Positions 1-10,833 of a stretch of 64,000 nucleotides of DNA are shown here, one piece after another (the stretch's first letter is position 1; each line of letters begins with the position of its first letter). Made by a program: the position numbers and the translations under genes. The notes under the pieces are model-generated. The model was not told the origin of the DNA, made no database searches, and was given only the letters and a program-made list of their open reading frames with translations. Origin of the DNA: Vitrella brassicaformis (Eukaryota; Sar; Vitrellaceae); the NCBI GenBank assembly GCA_001179505.1, contig CDMY01000355.1, forward strand, positions 1-64,000, read 5' to 3'.

Positions 1-3000
1 ATTGAAGCTGGCGACGAAGACGCCGACATGTGGGAGACTAGAAGCTGCCCACCAGATCCACAGGAGACGCGAGACGAGCCGTCCAAACTCTTCAAGGACA
101 AGGAAGACATGCAAAAGTATTTCAGCAAGGTCGTCAAGAAGAAGGTACTCTTCAATCCATCGTCGTGCCCCACCTTTGATACGGCCTGGGAAGACGCTCA
201 CGGGAAGGGCTGGCCAGGCTCTGACACAGGCAGCGAGGATTCGCACTTCCATGACCCGGTGGCTCCCGCCGACCCGGTGGTTGCCGAGTTCTGTCGGATG
301 GTCTTGAAGATTGTTGCCGATGCCCAGCTTCACCGCCGAGCCCACACTCCTTGCTGCTTCAAGTATGAACGGTACAAACGGGCGGCGCAGCGCAAAGGGA
401 AATCTCGGTTCTCGTTCCCTCGAGCGCTCATTCGATGTACCTACATTGACAAGAAGACTCGCGTAATCCACATGCGTCGCCACCATCGATGGGTCAACGC
501 GTTCAATCCATTCATTGCCTACCTGCTGAAGTGCAATCACGACATTCGATACCTCGGACAATCCACTGATGCAGCATATGCTGCCGTAAGGCTGACGGCG
601 ATCACACACACACTGACAGTGAGCCTGGCATGCATTCATATGCTGGTACGCTTGCGTTGTATCTACCAGGTCCACTATTGCACCAACTACGCAGCCAAGA
701 TGGAGCTGCCAATCTCTGAGATGGTGGCTGTGATTGCTGCTGGCTTCAAGCGATATCAAGAGCGATACGGCGACGATGACAGCGATGATGTGCGAGAGCA
801 GTGCTCCAAGCTCGTCCGGTCCATTCACAACATGATCAAGTCGAAGACACAATTCTCAGCTCCCCAAGTCGCAATGATCCTTCTCGGCCTGGGCAAGAAG
901 GGAGAGAAGTATGTGTCGCACGACTTTCAGCCTCTAGTTCTTTCTTCATTCCTGGCGCACCTTGACCGCCACTTTGCTGGTGACACGCCCGCGGCTGAGC
1001 CGACACACACCGAGCAGGAGTCGTACACGATCACCCTGCAACAAAAGGGAAGAGGGCTGAGAGAGATCGTTCTGAGCAATCAAGTGGATGACTATATTCA
1101 TCGTCCCACCAGCAGAGAGCTGCAAGACGGCCGCCAGTTCCACGTAGCGCGTGTGGGAGATGAGGTCGGAGACGCCAGTAAAGTGGCGCTGCCACCGAAG
1201 CTGACGGGTTTGACGGCTTTCACCGACGTCGAGATGAAGGACGTTTATCTCTACCAGTTCATGGAGGCCTTCTTTGCAATGCGCCTGACGAAAGCGGAGA
1301 TGGACAGCGAGGAAAAGAGGGAGAAAATGAAAGAAAACGGGAAGCCGATACCAGCCAATCGGCTGGTACGCATCCAGCGATTTCGCTTCCTGCGTGCTCA
1401 CCCTCTGTGGACCACGCATCGGCTCCGCCAGCGGGCTGCCGACGACCTCCGAATCCCTCTCGTCTTCTACGACCGCATTCCGAGCAAGACGGCCGCGTCA
1501 GCAGAGGACAGAGAGAAGCACGCGAAGATTATGTTGGTCTTGTTCAAACCATGGCGATGCCCTGAGGACCTGAAGACACACGGCACATGGTGCGAGTCGT
1601 GTGCAGCGTTTGTGTCGGGCTTACCGAGTGATGATAGGCGCCACAAGCTCATGCAGAACTTCGAGGATGTCCATCGGTCAGAGGAAGACGCCAAAATCTA
1701 TCGATACCTGCGTGACAAGGAGAGCGAGCATGCCACATCACTCGCAGAAGAGACCCAGAAGTTCCTCAATGACCAATACGACCGCCTGTACGCCAAGAAC
1801 AGGGAGACTGAAGATGACGTGTTGCAGCTGCTGGGGCCCGCCTACCTGTCTGGCCTCACTGGCGGCAAGGAAACCTTCTCTCATATGGAGATCCTGGCGT
1901 CATCGCTCGCTCGACCGACGACAGAAGACAGCCCGCAGATTGCCGCTCCTACGGCGCCCGTGTTGAAGGCGTGCTTCGCTAAGTATATCAATGCATCGCT
2001 GGATGCAGTTGGGTGTGAACCTATTGATATCGAAACAGCAACAGAGGTGAGATGATGATAAGTATGAGTGCATTATGCATTGTATCAATCTAAACTGTCT
2101 GTCTCTCTGGTGCGTGCATCTCTGTGTACCTTGCATTGAAGGCGTTGTCGAAGACCTCTCTCGATGACCGTCATTCAGCATGTCAATCAAATGGAAGCCG
2201 TCAGGATCAGCTCAACGATGACCTGCAGCAGCAACGGAACAAGCTTTGTGGAATCGGCCACAGCCACGGCACGTCAGATGAAGCAAGCCTCTTGAGTAGC
2301 TTCTCCTCAAATCTCTTCACACACGGTGGTCACTCCATGGATGCTGCCGACCTCACTCGACTGCTGGCGCAGCCGGCGTCCGCATTCAAGCCGCCTGAGA
2401 CGGGCGACGACAAGAACCGTGAAGACCTCCTCTGTACAGTGGCGAGCCGTTACCAATTGAACGAAGAGCAGATGCGGGCGTTCCAAATTATCTGCAGCCA
2501 CTTGCTGAACCACTACAAAGACCTGCGGGACAACAAATACGTCACGCCATTGCGCATGTGCCTGACCGGCGAGGGCGGCACCGGCAAAACACACGTCATC
2601 AAAGCTGTGAAGGCCTATTTTGCTGAACTGCAATGCCGACATTGGCTGCGCCTGGCAGCACCTACCGGCGTGGCTGCAGATAATATCGGAGGCTCGACCC
2701 TCGATTCGCTCCTGCACATCTTCGATGACTTCGAGAGCGGCGACAGGAGGCTGCGGCGCCAAGCGGTGAAGCAGCAGACAATCGATGGTGACCGCATTTG
2801 CAGAGAGGAGCCTTGGAAGCACATCCATTACATGATAGTCGACGAGATCTCTTTCGTCAATCGCCAGAAGCTCGACAAAGTCGATGGGGCATTGAGGGAC
2901 CTGCGAAAGGCAGCGAAGAAGGACATAAGGGATGGCGATGATTCGTTTGGAGGCATGAGCATGATCCTGTGTGGCGACTTTATGCAGCTCCCACCTGTCC

Positions 3001-4268
3001 GGCCGTATGCATTGTATGACAAGCGCGATCGAGAGCATCCTCGCAGTCTCTGGCACAGCTTCGATTGCGTCATTGTCCTTCAGCACAATCACAGGATCGA
3101 GGGGGATCCGACCTTCTATGGCCTTCTGCAGCGATTGCGATGCGGGCAGCTGACTGATGACGACATCAAGCTGATTAAGAGCCGCGTGCTGAAGACCCCA
3201 AGCGATGCTCGAGGGCCTCGCATTGTGTGGCGCAATGAGGTCAGGCAACGCATCAACGCTCAGGAAGCCTTCAAGTTTGCCGCCGCGACAAACCAAGATG
3301 TGTACGTGTCACCAGCCATTGACACGTATCGGCCGAAAGGGAAGAAAGAGCAGCCTGCCCCGGCGTACATGCAGAAGATGGTCCTGGAGAAGAACGAGAG
3401 TCACACAGGCAATCTGCCGACATCACTGCTTCTCGTAAAGGGGTGGTCTTACATGCTCACGACGAATAGAGCGACGGAGAGCGGCCTTGTATGTCTATCA
3501 CCTGCACACCTACACACACACACTCACACACACACAGCACGCAATGGTGCATTCATTTCCCTCTCTTGTCTGGACACGACAGGTGAATGGTTCTCTTGGT
3601 ATCTTATATGATATCATTCTCGAGAACGACACCGCCATCACTACGGCAACACAGCTCGTCGACGGCAAGAGGCTTCGTTTGCACTATCTGAGCCGTCCTC
3701 CAGCGGAGGTCATCCTGCAGTTCGAGAACAGCCGACACACGCATCTCACGGGCCTTCCCCTCCCCCCCGCCTGTCCTCACCTGACGAAGCCCATCCGTAT
3801 ACGGCCGTCCTTCGGCATGTGGCTGAGGAAGAACGATCACGACCGAACCCGTACACAGCTCTGACACCAGCTGTGCGCTCTTTCCCTCTCAGCAAGAGCT
3901 TCCTCGGCCTCACATCAACGCCTATCAATCGGACAGTCAAACGCATTCAACTTCCTATTGTCCCTGCCTTCTGTCGCACTGTCTGGAAGGTGCAAGGCAA
4001 GACCCTCAAGGAGGTAACGGTGGATCTCAACCCTCCTCCTTACCAGACGAAGGCAACGATTCCTCTTGCCATCTATGTGGCGCTGTCAAGAGTGACGTCC
4101 CTCGAAGGCCTCCACATTGCGCGGGACTTTGATGAGAAGTGGCTGAGGCAAGAATGGCCTGACTGCCTGCGTGAAGAGCTGGCCAAGCTCAACAAGCTGC
4201 ATGAACGGACGAAGGAGAAACATCCCATCCACCCCAAGCTGGCGCGTTTCGTGTGTTCAGTCAGTTGA
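1..4268 (+). CDS. Helitron-type Rep/PIF1-like helicase, 5'-partial, probably decaying
   Basis: The reading frame is open from base 1, so the 5' end lies outside the window. The first part carries the typical Helitron region: a Cys/Phe-rich segment ending SRFSFPRAL, then NPFIAYLLKCNHDIRYL, then the Y2-like motif HYCTNYAAK (two Tyr four residues apart). The second part is a PIF1/RecD-type superfamily-1 helicase: Walker A GEGGTGKTH near 2570, Walker B MIVDEISFVNRQ near 2835, motif CGDFMQLPPV near 2970, and C-terminal VALSRVTSLEGLHIARDF near 4077-4130. Likely introns are 586-669 (84 nt, in frame, no stop), 2046-2141 and about 3488-3581. Between about 3760 and 3870 the open frame shifts: the frame holding HLTGLPLPP stops at 3864, and the helicase C-terminus continues in the next frame from about 3770. 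This is either an unrecognised intron or an indel near a C run. In Helitrons this protein drives rolling-circle transposition; the HUH part of Rep would be upstream and is not visible. Confidence 0.8.
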
Positions 4269-4650
4269 TGCTTACTTCCGTTATGGATCTTGCATTCTTT
4301 AAGACGTTCGCGCCCAGAGAGACCCTTGTTGGTTGACTTTCTCCGCGAAGCAAGCCCGATCTTTTCCAAGCAGCAGCGGTTTCATGCAGCACCCTAGACG
4401 GCCTGACGGCCAAGCTTTTTTCAATAAGCTGCCGCTTTAGGGTAAATCAGTTTAACAGTCAGTGATCCAAACGTGACAAAAAACACGAAGCTTCTCGACA
4501 TATTGACGTGTCTGTAGTATTGCAAGCAACACAGCACCGCTACCGTTTTTCTTTTTTTCGTCCATACGATCGTGATCGAACGTTTTGTCTGACCGAACGT
4601 GTTGTTTCTTAAAGACGCAAATCGGGCACTAGCCCAATTCGCGGACCCGT
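4269..4650. other. gene-less stretch downstream of the helicase gene
   Basis: No open frame with recognisable protein features. It is the least GC-rich and least repetitive non-coding stretch nearby. It may hold the 3' end of the Helitron-type element, but I could not pick out a convincing CTRR end with its hairpin. Confidence 0.4.
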
Positions 4651-5237
4651 GACTAAGGATTCCGACAGAGGGGGTGCTTCTTCTTGCCCTCAGCCAGCAT
4701 CACCAGTCTGAGACACCATCCTTAGTCACCCGTGACTAAGGATTTCGCACAGAGGGGGTGCTTCATCTGGATTGGGTGACTCGAAAACTCGAAGTACGAC
4801 AGCCTCACCACGGAAATTGACATGTATGCAGGGCCGAATCACCCTAGTCACGGGTGACTAAGGTGGGGGGTGCTTCATCTGGATTGGGTGATTCGAAAAC
4901 TCGAAGTACGACAGCCTCACCACGGAAATTGACATGTATGCAAGGCCGAATCACCCTACTCACGGGTGACTAAGGTGATTCGGCTGTCGTACTTTGAGTT
5001 TTCGAATCACCCAATCCAGATGAAGCACCCCCCACCTTAGTCACCCGTGACTAGGGTGATTCGGCCTTGCATACATGTCAATTTCCGTGGTGAGGCTGTC
5101 GTACTTCGAGTTTTCGAGTCGCCCAATCCAGATGAAGCACCCCCTCTGTCGAAATCCTTAGTCACTGGTGACTAAGGATGAGAGTATAAGTGGGCTGGCA
5201 GCATGAAGAACCACCCCCTCTGTCGAAATCCTTAGTC
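4651..5237. repeat. nested foldback (inverted-repeat) element, MITE-like
   Basis: A roughly 100-base unit (GGGTGCTTCATCTGGATTGG... through GCCGAATCACCCTA) occurs twice in direct orientation at about 4752-4844 and 4868-4956. It then occurs in inverted orientation as a shortened copy at about 4975-5032, lacking about 30 internal bases, and as a full copy at about 5052-5143. Near-palindromes built on CTTAGTCAC/GTGACTAAG sit at 4718-4743, 4844-4863, 4958-4975, 5034-5055 and 5154-5179. An outer inverted pair, GACTAAGGAT + CCGACAGAGGGGGTG at 4651-4684 and its reverse complement at 5205-5237, frames the whole. No open frame of interest lies inside. It could therefore only move non-autonomously; I could not identify a target-site duplication. 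Confidence 0.9.
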
Positions 5238-5981
5238 CAGCCGATAACAAAAACCCACCCTTCCCATCGGCTGGCCGCAAACAAAGCACCCCATCAGACG
5301 GCAGGCGAACGAAAGACGGACCTGACAGACAGAAAGATGAAAGAAAGTGATTGTATGCCGGAGGTATCCCACTGCCTTTCTTTGTTTGCGGGTTCTGTGA
5401 CAGGAAAAGTCCAAGTCATTACACAAGTCCAATTACGCTTACAGCGAACTGAACGACATCATCTCGGCTGCGGGCACAGGGAAAATCTGAAATCACCGAG
5501 TGTGCGGAGCCGTTCACAAAATCCGACGTTGCCAGCCGTTGACGTCGGATTTCGTTTCTGAACGGAACCCTAGACTGATGTGGGGATGAAGACGCCTGTT
5601 CGCTGTCGAAGCACCGTCACCTGCACAGAGAACCCGAGGGGTTTTTGCGTGCGTCATCTAGCGGGCAAAGGCAGAGCCCTCCGTCCTTCGTGTGGCCTTT
5701 CTGTGGGCCTTTCTGCCTGCTGCGCATCTGGCGGGAGGGGGTCTTGCGGCATGCGCCGCGTGCACATATATAATGCTTGTTGATCTCTGTCCAAAGATCT
5801 GTCCACTGCAATGATGGATGGCATTTCTTCGTATGTTGATCCGATGCTACACATGATGGATGGATGACACGTTAAGCGTGCTAAACCCATCATCTATCCA
5901 TCCAGCTCATGCCATGGCATCGCTCTGACACCCGGACAAATAAAGGAAGCCTCAAAGCATTCAACGACAAACGAAGGAATG
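5238..5981. other. intergenic stretch between foldback element and TAF5 3' end
   Basis: Only short open frames without protein-like character. A short inverted GATGGATGG/CCATCCATC pair lies at about 5848-5905. This is the 3' flank of the minus-strand TAF5 gene; no polyadenylation site could be assigned with confidence. Confidence 0.4.
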
Positions 5982-8900
5982 CTACCCAGCGGCCGGTTTG
6001 TGTCTCTTGGTTGGCCCCGCTGCTGGGTCGGGGGGCTGCACTGGGCCAGCGACAATGAGCAGGTTGCGTGGCGTGAACCGCGCCCAGCACGGGTTGGTGT
6101 CCTGCGTCGGGTAGCTCTTCAACACGTGCATCGGGGCACTCGGCAACCTGCAGACAGACAGAAAGGTGCAACACGACACGACACTCGTATGTATCAGTCT
6201 GTCTGTCTGTCTGTGAGCATCTCTGTGTGTGTCGTGTCATCCATCCATTTCATGGGCTATCATCCCTCACTCACTCTTCGTCTCGGTCCTCCCGCCTGCT
6301 GGCCGAGTGGGCAGCCGCTGCAATGGGCTTCATGGCTGAAAGATACCCACCCACAATGCATTGCACACCACAGGCACAGCTGTCGGCCCGCTGGGTGTCT
6401 CCGGCTTGCCTTTGTGTGTATGTATTGTGCAGTGTCACCTTGTGTGGTGTCGTAGAGCGTGACGGTGTGGTCGGAGGAGGCTGACGCCAACATGCTGCTC
6501 CCGTGGCTGACCGACCAGTCAGTCGATCCACACACACACACACACACCCCTGCCTAAGTGTGCTCCCTCCTGTCTGCCCCACCCACCCACTCCCTTGAGA
6601 TCACGTACGTGAAGTCGAGCGATCTGACGACATTGTTGCTGCCCCAGGCCTCCCCGTCGCCGCCAGGTGTGAAGCTGCACAGCTTGCCCGCCTGCAGGTC
6701 CCACAAATACACCCGGCCGCTCAACGCTGAGGTTGAATGAGACACACACGGACCGAGAGAGAGATCGATGTGGCCAATGGACCCCTGTGTGTGTGTGTGC
6801 GTACTTCCAGCAGCGATGAGTTTGCCGTTTGGCGACGCGGCGAGTGCAGTGAGCGGCGCGTCGTGTCCGTAGAATATCTTGGTGAGCTTCGCACTCCTCA
6901 GATCCCACAGCCGCAGCGTCTTGTCGCGCGACCCGCTCACCGCCAACGACGAGTTGGGATGAATCGCTACACTCTAACACACACACACACACACAACAAA
7001 CGGACAGACCATGCCTGAGTGGGCCATTCGCCAATGAGTGACTGACTGACCGAGACGGTCTCTTCGTGTCCGATGAGAATGCGCAGCGGCTCTCTCCGTT
7101 CGGTGCAGAAGAGCCGCACCGTCCGGTCGGCGCTGCCCGTGACGTAGTAGAAGGCGTGGGGCGCCAGCTCCATGGCCTGCACACCGAACGGACGCGGGTG
7201 GGCTGCACACACACCACACCACACACCACACACCACACCACACCACATGTGACCATTGAAAGAGCCTGAGACGGCGTGTGGGTGTTGGGTGTGTGGTGGC
7301 GTGTACCTTCCAGCTTGAGGACGTTGGTGCCCTGTGTGGTGCTCCACATGCGCACTGCACACGCCAAAACACACACACACACATTCCGCCTGTTCGTGAT
7401 CGATGTATCTTTGTGTGTGGTGTGTGGTGATGTGGTGTGTGCGGACCAGTGCCGTCGTATGCGGCTGACATGATGAATCGGTCGTCGGGGGCGATGCGGA
7501 TGGCACTGATGCCGCCGCTGTGACCCACATACGTCCGGTGGGGCAACCAACCTACACACACACACACACACACAGAGACCAGTCAGGCGTATTTGCGTGT
7601 TCGGTGTGTGTGTGTTGGCTGAGCTTACTGGATGCCTTGAGAGCCTCCTCCGTGTTGGCTCCCTCGCCATTGTCGTCGTCACTCACGTCTGAGATCACCA
7701 CACAAACCCAGCCATCCATCGATCCATCACCAAGCCACCAGAGTGGCCTCCCTCACTGACTCATGTCGGCATCGTCTGCCGCCTGCTGCTGTGGGGGTCT
7801 GCCCGGTGACGCCGACCCCTCCCCCTCCCTCGCCCTGTCGCCCTGCTGCTGCTGCCGTTGCTGCTGCTGCTTGAGAGCGGGCATGCTGAAGACCTTGATG
7901 ACGCCATACTGCATTCCCATGGCCACCAGTGCACCGCTCTCGGGACTTACACACAACGACTGCGGGCTGAGTGACCAAAGGAAAGGATGGGAGAGGGGAG
8001 GAGGGGGTGGGGCTTGTGTTGTGCGGGAGAAGGTGGGGGGGTGGGACTCGTGTGGTGCTCACTCGTCGGGCGTGTGAATGTCGTAGCAGAGGATGTTGGC
8101 TGCAGGGGTGGGGCGACTCATCATCACACGCTAAACCACACACACACAGCGCACACAGACAGAGGGAGGGAGGTGAGGAGGGACACACATGACACACACA
8201 TAACCACGGGATATGACGTCCCAGCGATTCCTACCCTGTGCTTGACGTGTCCGAGGAATCGGTCACGCTCCCTCACACCCAACGCAGACCTGCACACCAG
8301 CCGCGCCGTCATCCAGCAGGCCCATGCTGATGGTGATTGGTGTCTCGTGTGCACCGCACCGAGCCGACTCACTCACTCGGCAGACGGCAGGGGCAGAGTT
8401 TCGGTGTCCCTCCTCAGCTGCACCGACTCCTCGCCGTCCAGGCGGGTCGGTCCAGCCCCGCTGCCAGGCTTGGGCCTCTGATGATGATGACATACACACA
8501 ATGAAGGAACGAGTGGCGAGACGCCTGCATCGTGTGTGTTCGTTCGTGACCTTGATGGATAAGTCATGCTTCTGCAGCTCTGCAGAGAATACACCAGCAG
8601 CAGGCAGCAGGAAAGCTCCATCGACCTCTTAATATTGTTCGTCTGGGTGTGCGTGTGTGTGTGTATACCGATAGGGTGGTAGAGGTGTTCCTCTGCCTTG
8701 AGGCCCCAGAAGCGGCTCTGGTCGCGCTGAATTGACGCCTGCATCTGCTCGCGACGCTTCTGCAGACGGAAGAACAGTGACGATGGATGGATGGATGGAT
8801 TGATGGAGGCACCCACGCCACGCCAATCCGCGCAGACGCAAAGGTCTCTCTGTGTGTGTGTGTGTGTGTGTGTGCGTACCACCCACTCCTGCCGCTTGAG

Positions 8901-10205
8901 AAGCTTGCCGCCCACAGGCACCGAGTCCTTGTACGTGCCCTCACCAGAATGAACCACTACACCACACCACACCACACAACACAACACACCACACAGATGC
9001 GCTCTATTCTATGTGTGGCATTGTGTTGTGTGGTGTGTGGTCGGCCGGTATGTATACCTTCGAGGCTGCATCTGTAGTTGAGTGCTTCAAGCAGCTTGGC
9101 GTTCTGTGATGTCAGGAGGTAACTCATCAGCACGTCCTGCGCCAACCTGCAAACCACACCACACCACACCACACACAGGGGTGTGTGTGTGTGTGTGTGT
9201 TCGCAGGCCTACCTGGAGAGCCGAATGGGAATCTTGTGTCCCAGCCGATACGCCATCAAGATCCGCGAATCCTGACACACCCACACCCACACATACGTTT
9301 GAAACACACCTTTTCGGGCAAGGCGGTGATCTCTTACGTATTGGCGCATGTCCTGTTGGCTGGTGATTCTGTGCAGCGTGGCCACGTCCTGCGTCCACTC
9401 CTCTGCGAAGTCATTGGCGTACAAGTTGACAAACGCCTTGGCTGCACACGACACACACAAAGGACGGAAGCAAGGAGGGAGGGAACGGACAGCAATGGAC
9501 ACACAAGTGACTGACAGACATGCCACGAGGTGGGTGGTGTGGGCGGCGTGGGTGTGGGTGAAGTGCACTGCATACCCCACATACCGTCAGCATAGCCTTT
9601 GTTGCTCATGAGCTCCCACCACAGATGCACGAAGATGGGGAAGCACACACGACGGACGTCATCCTGCACTCGCGTCGCACACACAACACGCGCACAAAAA
9701 ACAAAACAAAGCGGATGAATCGATGGATGGATGGATGGATGTGTTGTGCGGGTTCTCCCTGCCACAGTGACTGACTGACAGACCTTACCCACCTTGATGT
9801 CGTCAGACAGCGTGCGCGACCACCTGTCGAGCCCGCCATACACCTTCCTGAAGTTGTGCAGCACCACCGAACCAGACGCACTCTCGATCTGATCCAACGC
9901 CTTCATCAAACACACAAATCCCGTCATCCCGTCACACTGCTCCAATCCAATCCCATCCACCCTGTGTGTGACATGCTTACCTCTTTGTAAGGCGCGCCCA
10001 TGCCAGGATCGACAGGTATTTTGTATTCGCGTCTGAAAGCCTCGGCCGCCTCAGCGAAGCCGCTGCGATGGAGGAAGGACAGACACATGATCGGGTCCAT
10101 GGCAGGGGGGCGCTGCTGCGGCGGTGGGCCTCGCTGCTGCTGCTGCTGCGGGATGGGAGGCTGCATGGGAAGCTGCATGGGGGGACGGGGTGGCATCGAA
10201 GCCAT
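5982..10205 (-). CDS. TAF5: TFIID subunit 5 (TAF5): LisH, NTD2 and WD40 domains
   Basis: Scaffold subunit of the general transcription factor TFIID. The ATG at 10205 opens a Pro/Gln-rich leader and a LisH-like helix pair (CLSFLHRSGFAEAAEAFRRE). Next come the TAF5-specific NTD2 exons: FPIFVHLWWELM near 9630, FVNLYANDFAEEW near 9410, HKIPIRLSR near 9220, DVLMSYLLTSQNAKLLEAL near 9110. WD40 blades follow: NILCYDIHTPDE near 8080, YVGHSGGISAIRIAPDD near 7500, GSADRTVRLFCTERREPL near 7110, VSGSRDKTLRLWDLRSAKL near 6920, and ASASSDHTVTLYDTTQ near 6460. The last exon (FTPRNLLIVAGPVQPP) matches the end typical of TAF5 (FTxRNLLLAAG), and the stop is at 5982-5984. At least 17 short exons are separated by introns packed with CA/TG repeats. 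A poly-Gln tract lies at 7840-7880 inside the WD40 region and another near residue 20. It is divergent from the CCCH gene. Confidence 0.9.
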
Positions 10206-10833
10206 TGTGGTCGTGATGATGATGAGCCAATCGACGTATGGGACGGATCAACACACGGATGGGAGGGAGCTGATCAACACACCGGCTGGCCGACGTGGAA
10301 GTGGGATCAAACAGACACACGTGTGTGGCAGCATGGCATGCTGGTTTTCTTGTGCTCTCTGTGGCTTACACTCTGGCGAGCGAAGCGATGGGCGGCGAAC
10401 TGAGTCAGTCAGCAGTGCCACCGCTGAACCCAACTGCATCCACAGCCCGTGTAGATCCGCATCTGCCGATGGTGCTCTCTGTCGATTGACATCCGTGGCT
10501 GCATCCCGACCTATCCTCAACGAACAAATCTCCGGGCAGATCACTGCAGATCTCAAAGGTGCGAGCTTGTGATCCGTTGCAGCGCGCAGTGGCCTTTTGG
10601 CACCTCCCATGCCCTTCCCCGCGTCCATACCTTGCGCTAGTCTACGTCCCATCTTGTTCCAGTAGAAGCCGGCTCACGAGCGTCTGTCTCTCCCTCCCGC
10701 TTCGTTCGTTGATTCCCTGCCTGCCTGCCTGTCTGTCTGCCTGGCAGCCCGACCAACTAACCACCTCCCCTCCCCAGCCGCCCGTCTGTGTGTCCGTCAC
10801 AGCAGCAGCAGCTGTCTGCCTGTCTGCACAGAT
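10206..10833. other. divergent intergenic region between TAF5 and CCCH gene
   Basis: Contains the 5' flanks of two genes transcribed away from each other, so both promoters must lie here or in the adjacent untranslated leaders. Pyrimidine-rich CTGCCTGTCTGC repeats dominate the last 150 bases before the CCCH start codon. No TATA box or other defined element could be supported. Confidence 0.5.

Noticed and set aside
28-2055. Tandem or CRISPR-like array, or other prokaryotic feature, in the first 5 kb
   Set aside because: The repeats at 4.65-5.24 kb are inverted and nested rather than evenly spaced direct repeats, and the gene content is eukaryotic.
2307-3296. Minus-strand open frame of 329 codons opposite the helicase
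   Set aside because: It is antisense to clear helicase motifs on the plus strand and has no recognisable features of its own.
6519-7682. Minus-strand open frame of 387 codons over the TAF5 WD40 region
   Set aside because: It is an out-of-frame reading that runs through introns (VCVCVCV and HTHTHT stretches). The true WD40 blades lie in other frames on the same strand.
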